Source of the DNA: Glandiceps talaboti
Taxonomy: Eukaryota; Hemichordata; Enteropneusta; Spengelidae
Assembly (NCBI RefSeq): GCF_964340395.1
Contig: NC_135552.1
Coordinates: forward strand, 13,588,194 to 13,652,193
Direction of reading: 5' to 3'
DNA length: 64,000 nucleotides
Under the pieces are notes generated by a model. It was given only the letters and a program-made list of their open reading frames with translations. It ran no database searches and had not been told where the DNA came from. How positions within the stretch are numbered: the stretch's first letter is position 1; the number at the start of each line of letters is the position of its first letter. The position numbers were made by a program, and so were the translations under genes. Below, one piece after another: positions 61,628 through 64,000 of the stretch.

Positions 61628-63608
61628 TTGTTAGCGCTGTGCCTGTGGCCAAAACTACCTGTGACTCCACCGGTATTACATGTACATTTTGATTTCCCTC
61701 TACCAGTGAGTGTGTAGTAATTATAATTGTTAGTCTATCGATACCATGGTAACTGGCCTGATGGAGTCTGGAATTCACTCACACAACAGATTCAAACACA
61801 CGCCAAACCCAACTTTAACAGTTGTGCATATATATGACCACCTTATTTACAGCAAATAACAAAGCTTATATCCGCCATGTTCCACATATACCATTCGTCT
61901 GAACCAGTTCATTTTGTTGTTTCAGGTAAAGAAAGTTTGGCACACCTATGATTTATATTTAATTTCTTGTATAATTGTCCTTGGCAAACTGGTGTCTTCC
62001 TCTAATCCTAGAATGTCTAGAAAACAGTCTAGGTAATGAGCGAAACGTGCTTCAAATTCCCGACAGAAAATATTAAAGTACTTAGGGTACTTCAAAATTA
62101 ACTGCCATGTCACTATACCTACATTAATCACCATTGAAGTAAATTGAGTGAAATCAACCAACCATATGAAATGTACATAGAATGCAGACCAGACCAGACC
62201 AGACCAGACTGGCCATGCAGATGTAAATATCAATACAGTAGTTGTGTTCGCTTAGTCAATCGCGAAAAAATCCATCCAGGTAATGGAAGTATAGTATATT
62301 ATGAGTGTGTATTTATCTGTGAGATACACACCCTCGCACCAAAGACACACAGGGATGTACTCATCAACAAAACAACGGTCCTATGCATATTACTATACAA
62401 TGCATACTGCGGCTGGCATAGTTTGTTTTCACCCAAGCTCTTTAATTTGTAAAACTAACGTAAAAAACAACAACAGTTTTTGAGAGAAAGATATAAACTT
62501 GATGTGCATCAATTTTTTTCGACAACAGAAAGGTCTAGAAGAAGTTGGTCGACAACTTCAAGTTGGCCAGACTGTAATACTATACACAGACTGAGTGTAT
62601 GTTGAAAGCAATACTGAAACTTTCGTCACATTAATTTTTTCCCCAATTCATGATAGTTTCGATAGTTTCCGATATTTGTGAAGGTTTACTGACATGTGAC
62701 TGAAGTTACTATTGTTTTGGATCTTGGGTATTGGTAAGTGGTAAGTGGTAGGCAGTAGATCTTGATTTAGCTGTCATGTGTTGCATAATTTGTTTGCTTT
62801 TATATCATTTTAATCAACAAATTCTAATCATTTCGGTTGCTTTCACAGTATACCATTCTGTTATGTAGTATTGTGGTCTATGCCATAGATATTCATTTTT
62901 TAATTTAAAAAAATGTAAAAATGTAATCGAACGGCATTTCAATGTAGACTGGAAGTTGGGGATTTGCATGCATGTACTCTACACTGAAACACAAATTAAC
63001 AGTTCCAATTATATCATAACAAGGTTACGTTGGTCCTGTAAATTTGTGCAAAATCAGGATAAGTTGGTCTACACCTAAGATAGCATTTGATCATACTATA
63101 CACCTACACATTTCATAGATAATTGTAATATATGTCGCCTTTGCACGTGTGGGGAAATTTTGTTTGCAAATCGGGGCGGTCACACAACACCGTCATATTT
63201 TGTACCGTAAAGTAAACAAACCCATTGAAGAGACATACAAGAGAGGCTCCGTCTTCACGCAAATGATGCTGGGATGTATCCTGTGTAAGAAACGTGTCAA
63301 CTTTCCAGTTCAAAGCAAATACACATGTACATGAAAGTACAAATACTTTTAACGGTCCATAGAGCGTTAACCATTGTACCGTTTAGATTCGGACAGCTTT
63401 GCGCTTGCTAGGGTTTCAGACCTACTCAATATAGACAAAGGGGTTCGCTTTTTTGGATCCAAGTATGTAAACATAGCGATACAAAACACCCAAACCTCGA
63501 ATTTGACATTTTTTTTATTATTCAAACGCCCTGCTGTATTGATATGTGGTGTTAATTTGACAAATTCAATGGGGATTTTCAGATTTTTAGAATTTGATAG
63601 TTCATATT
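61628..63608 (+). other. Intronic/intergenic, one doubtful exon-like piece
   Basis: Mostly unremarkable. At 62529-62594 a polypyrimidine tract and CAG precede a 21-codon open piece ending in TGA (KGLEEVGRQLQVGQTVILYTD). It has the look of a short terminal exon but no family I can name. A short (AGACC)n run sits at about 62188-62210. Confidence 0.35.
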
Positions 63609-63889
63609 TTACAATAGAATCCAGTTAATCTGAAACAGTAAGTCGTCTGACACAACACATTTGTTACTATTAAAATTTGCTACATTTTATTGTCCAGCTC
63701 GACAAAACGTTATTAATGTTACATTTTAAGCCATAGTAAGGGCGTGGAGCACATTATGGTAGCTCATGCTGATAAAATGTAGCAATGTTAGTAATCTGGC
63801 GCGCCAGACGATAAAATGTGACAATGTTAGTAGGATTTTTGTTGAGTCGGAAGATTGTCCTGTTTCAGTGTAACTGGTTTATATTGTAA
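63609..63889. mobile_element. Fold-back MITE with ~100-bp inverted repeats
   Basis: The left arm from 63609 (TTACAATA..CCAGTTA..CTGAAACAG) pairs with the right arm ending 63889 (reverse complement TTACAATATAAACCAGTTA..CTGAAACAG). Pairing continues inwards imperfectly through TC.TC.GAC.CAACA and ACATTTTAT.GTC. The right arm contains a 14-base palindrome TCTGGCGCGCCAGA (63795-63808). No target duplication could be fixed. Confidence 0.7.
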
Positions 63890-64000
63890 TTTCTGGTATG
63901 AGTGGACTGGTCAAGTTGAAGGGTAAAGTAAAAAAAAACCACACACACATGTACTAGAGTGAAACATTAGGCGAATAGAAATACGAGTTTACAATAGACA

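Overview
The window is animal nuclear DNA, AT-rich and repeat-dense. Genes are split by canonical GT..AG introns of 0.9-29 kb. Two proteins are bilaterian-type (HTATIP2/TIP30 and DCAF7/WDR68). The background is full of (TACA)n, (TG)n and palindromic TACATGTAC words, a pearl/HINE-like tandem-core transposon, CR1/L2-type LINEs and a tRNA-derived SINE. Together these suggest a marine invertebrate (for example hemichordate, amphioxus, echinoderm or mollusc). The sequence alone does not let me choose among these groups.

Layout. (1) 1-2705: a DNA element bounded by a perfect 21-bp inverted repeat, lying in or upstream of the HTATIP2 gene. (2) 3430-5123 (+): the last three coding exons of HTATIP2, an SDR-fold oxidoreductase; the 5' exons lie left of the window. 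(3) 5124-16386: the space between two convergent genes, holding minisatellites, a tRNA-SINE, a long-TIR Mutator-like MITE with a 9-bp target duplication, and presumably the DCAF7 3' UTR. (4) 16387-58376 (-): the complete DCAF7 coding sequence in seven exons (350 codons). Every junction is in frame and the product is nearly identical to animal DCAF7. Intron 1 is 29.1 kb and holds most of the repeats. (5) 58377-60694: the head-to-head intergenic region with two YY1-like motifs, a (CT)n tract and a block-patterned pentanucleotide array. (6) 60695-60814 (+): a 40-codon first exon that looks like the start of a PLAT/LH2 domain protein, possibly a lipoxygenase; its further exons are not identified. 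(7) 60815-64000: intronic or intergenic DNA ending in a fold-back MITE.

The most unusual observations are these. Three decayed tandem copies of the intron 5/exon 6 junction of DCAF7 lie in intron 5, and two still read as recognisable DCAF7 peptide. There is a 617-bp element with CACTGTAC termini and a 5-bp target duplication (Transib/RAG-like in form), a Mutator-like MITE with a perfect 9-bp duplication, and a hAT-like MITE with a perfect 5-bp duplication. A pearl/HINE-like element has split an older minisatellite, and a CR1/L2 copy has landed inside a (TACA)n tract. I found no operon, CRISPR array, prokaryotic system, virus or complete nested gene. Most long open frames are by-products of repeats whose unit is a multiple of three or of simple (TACA)n/(CA)n tracts.
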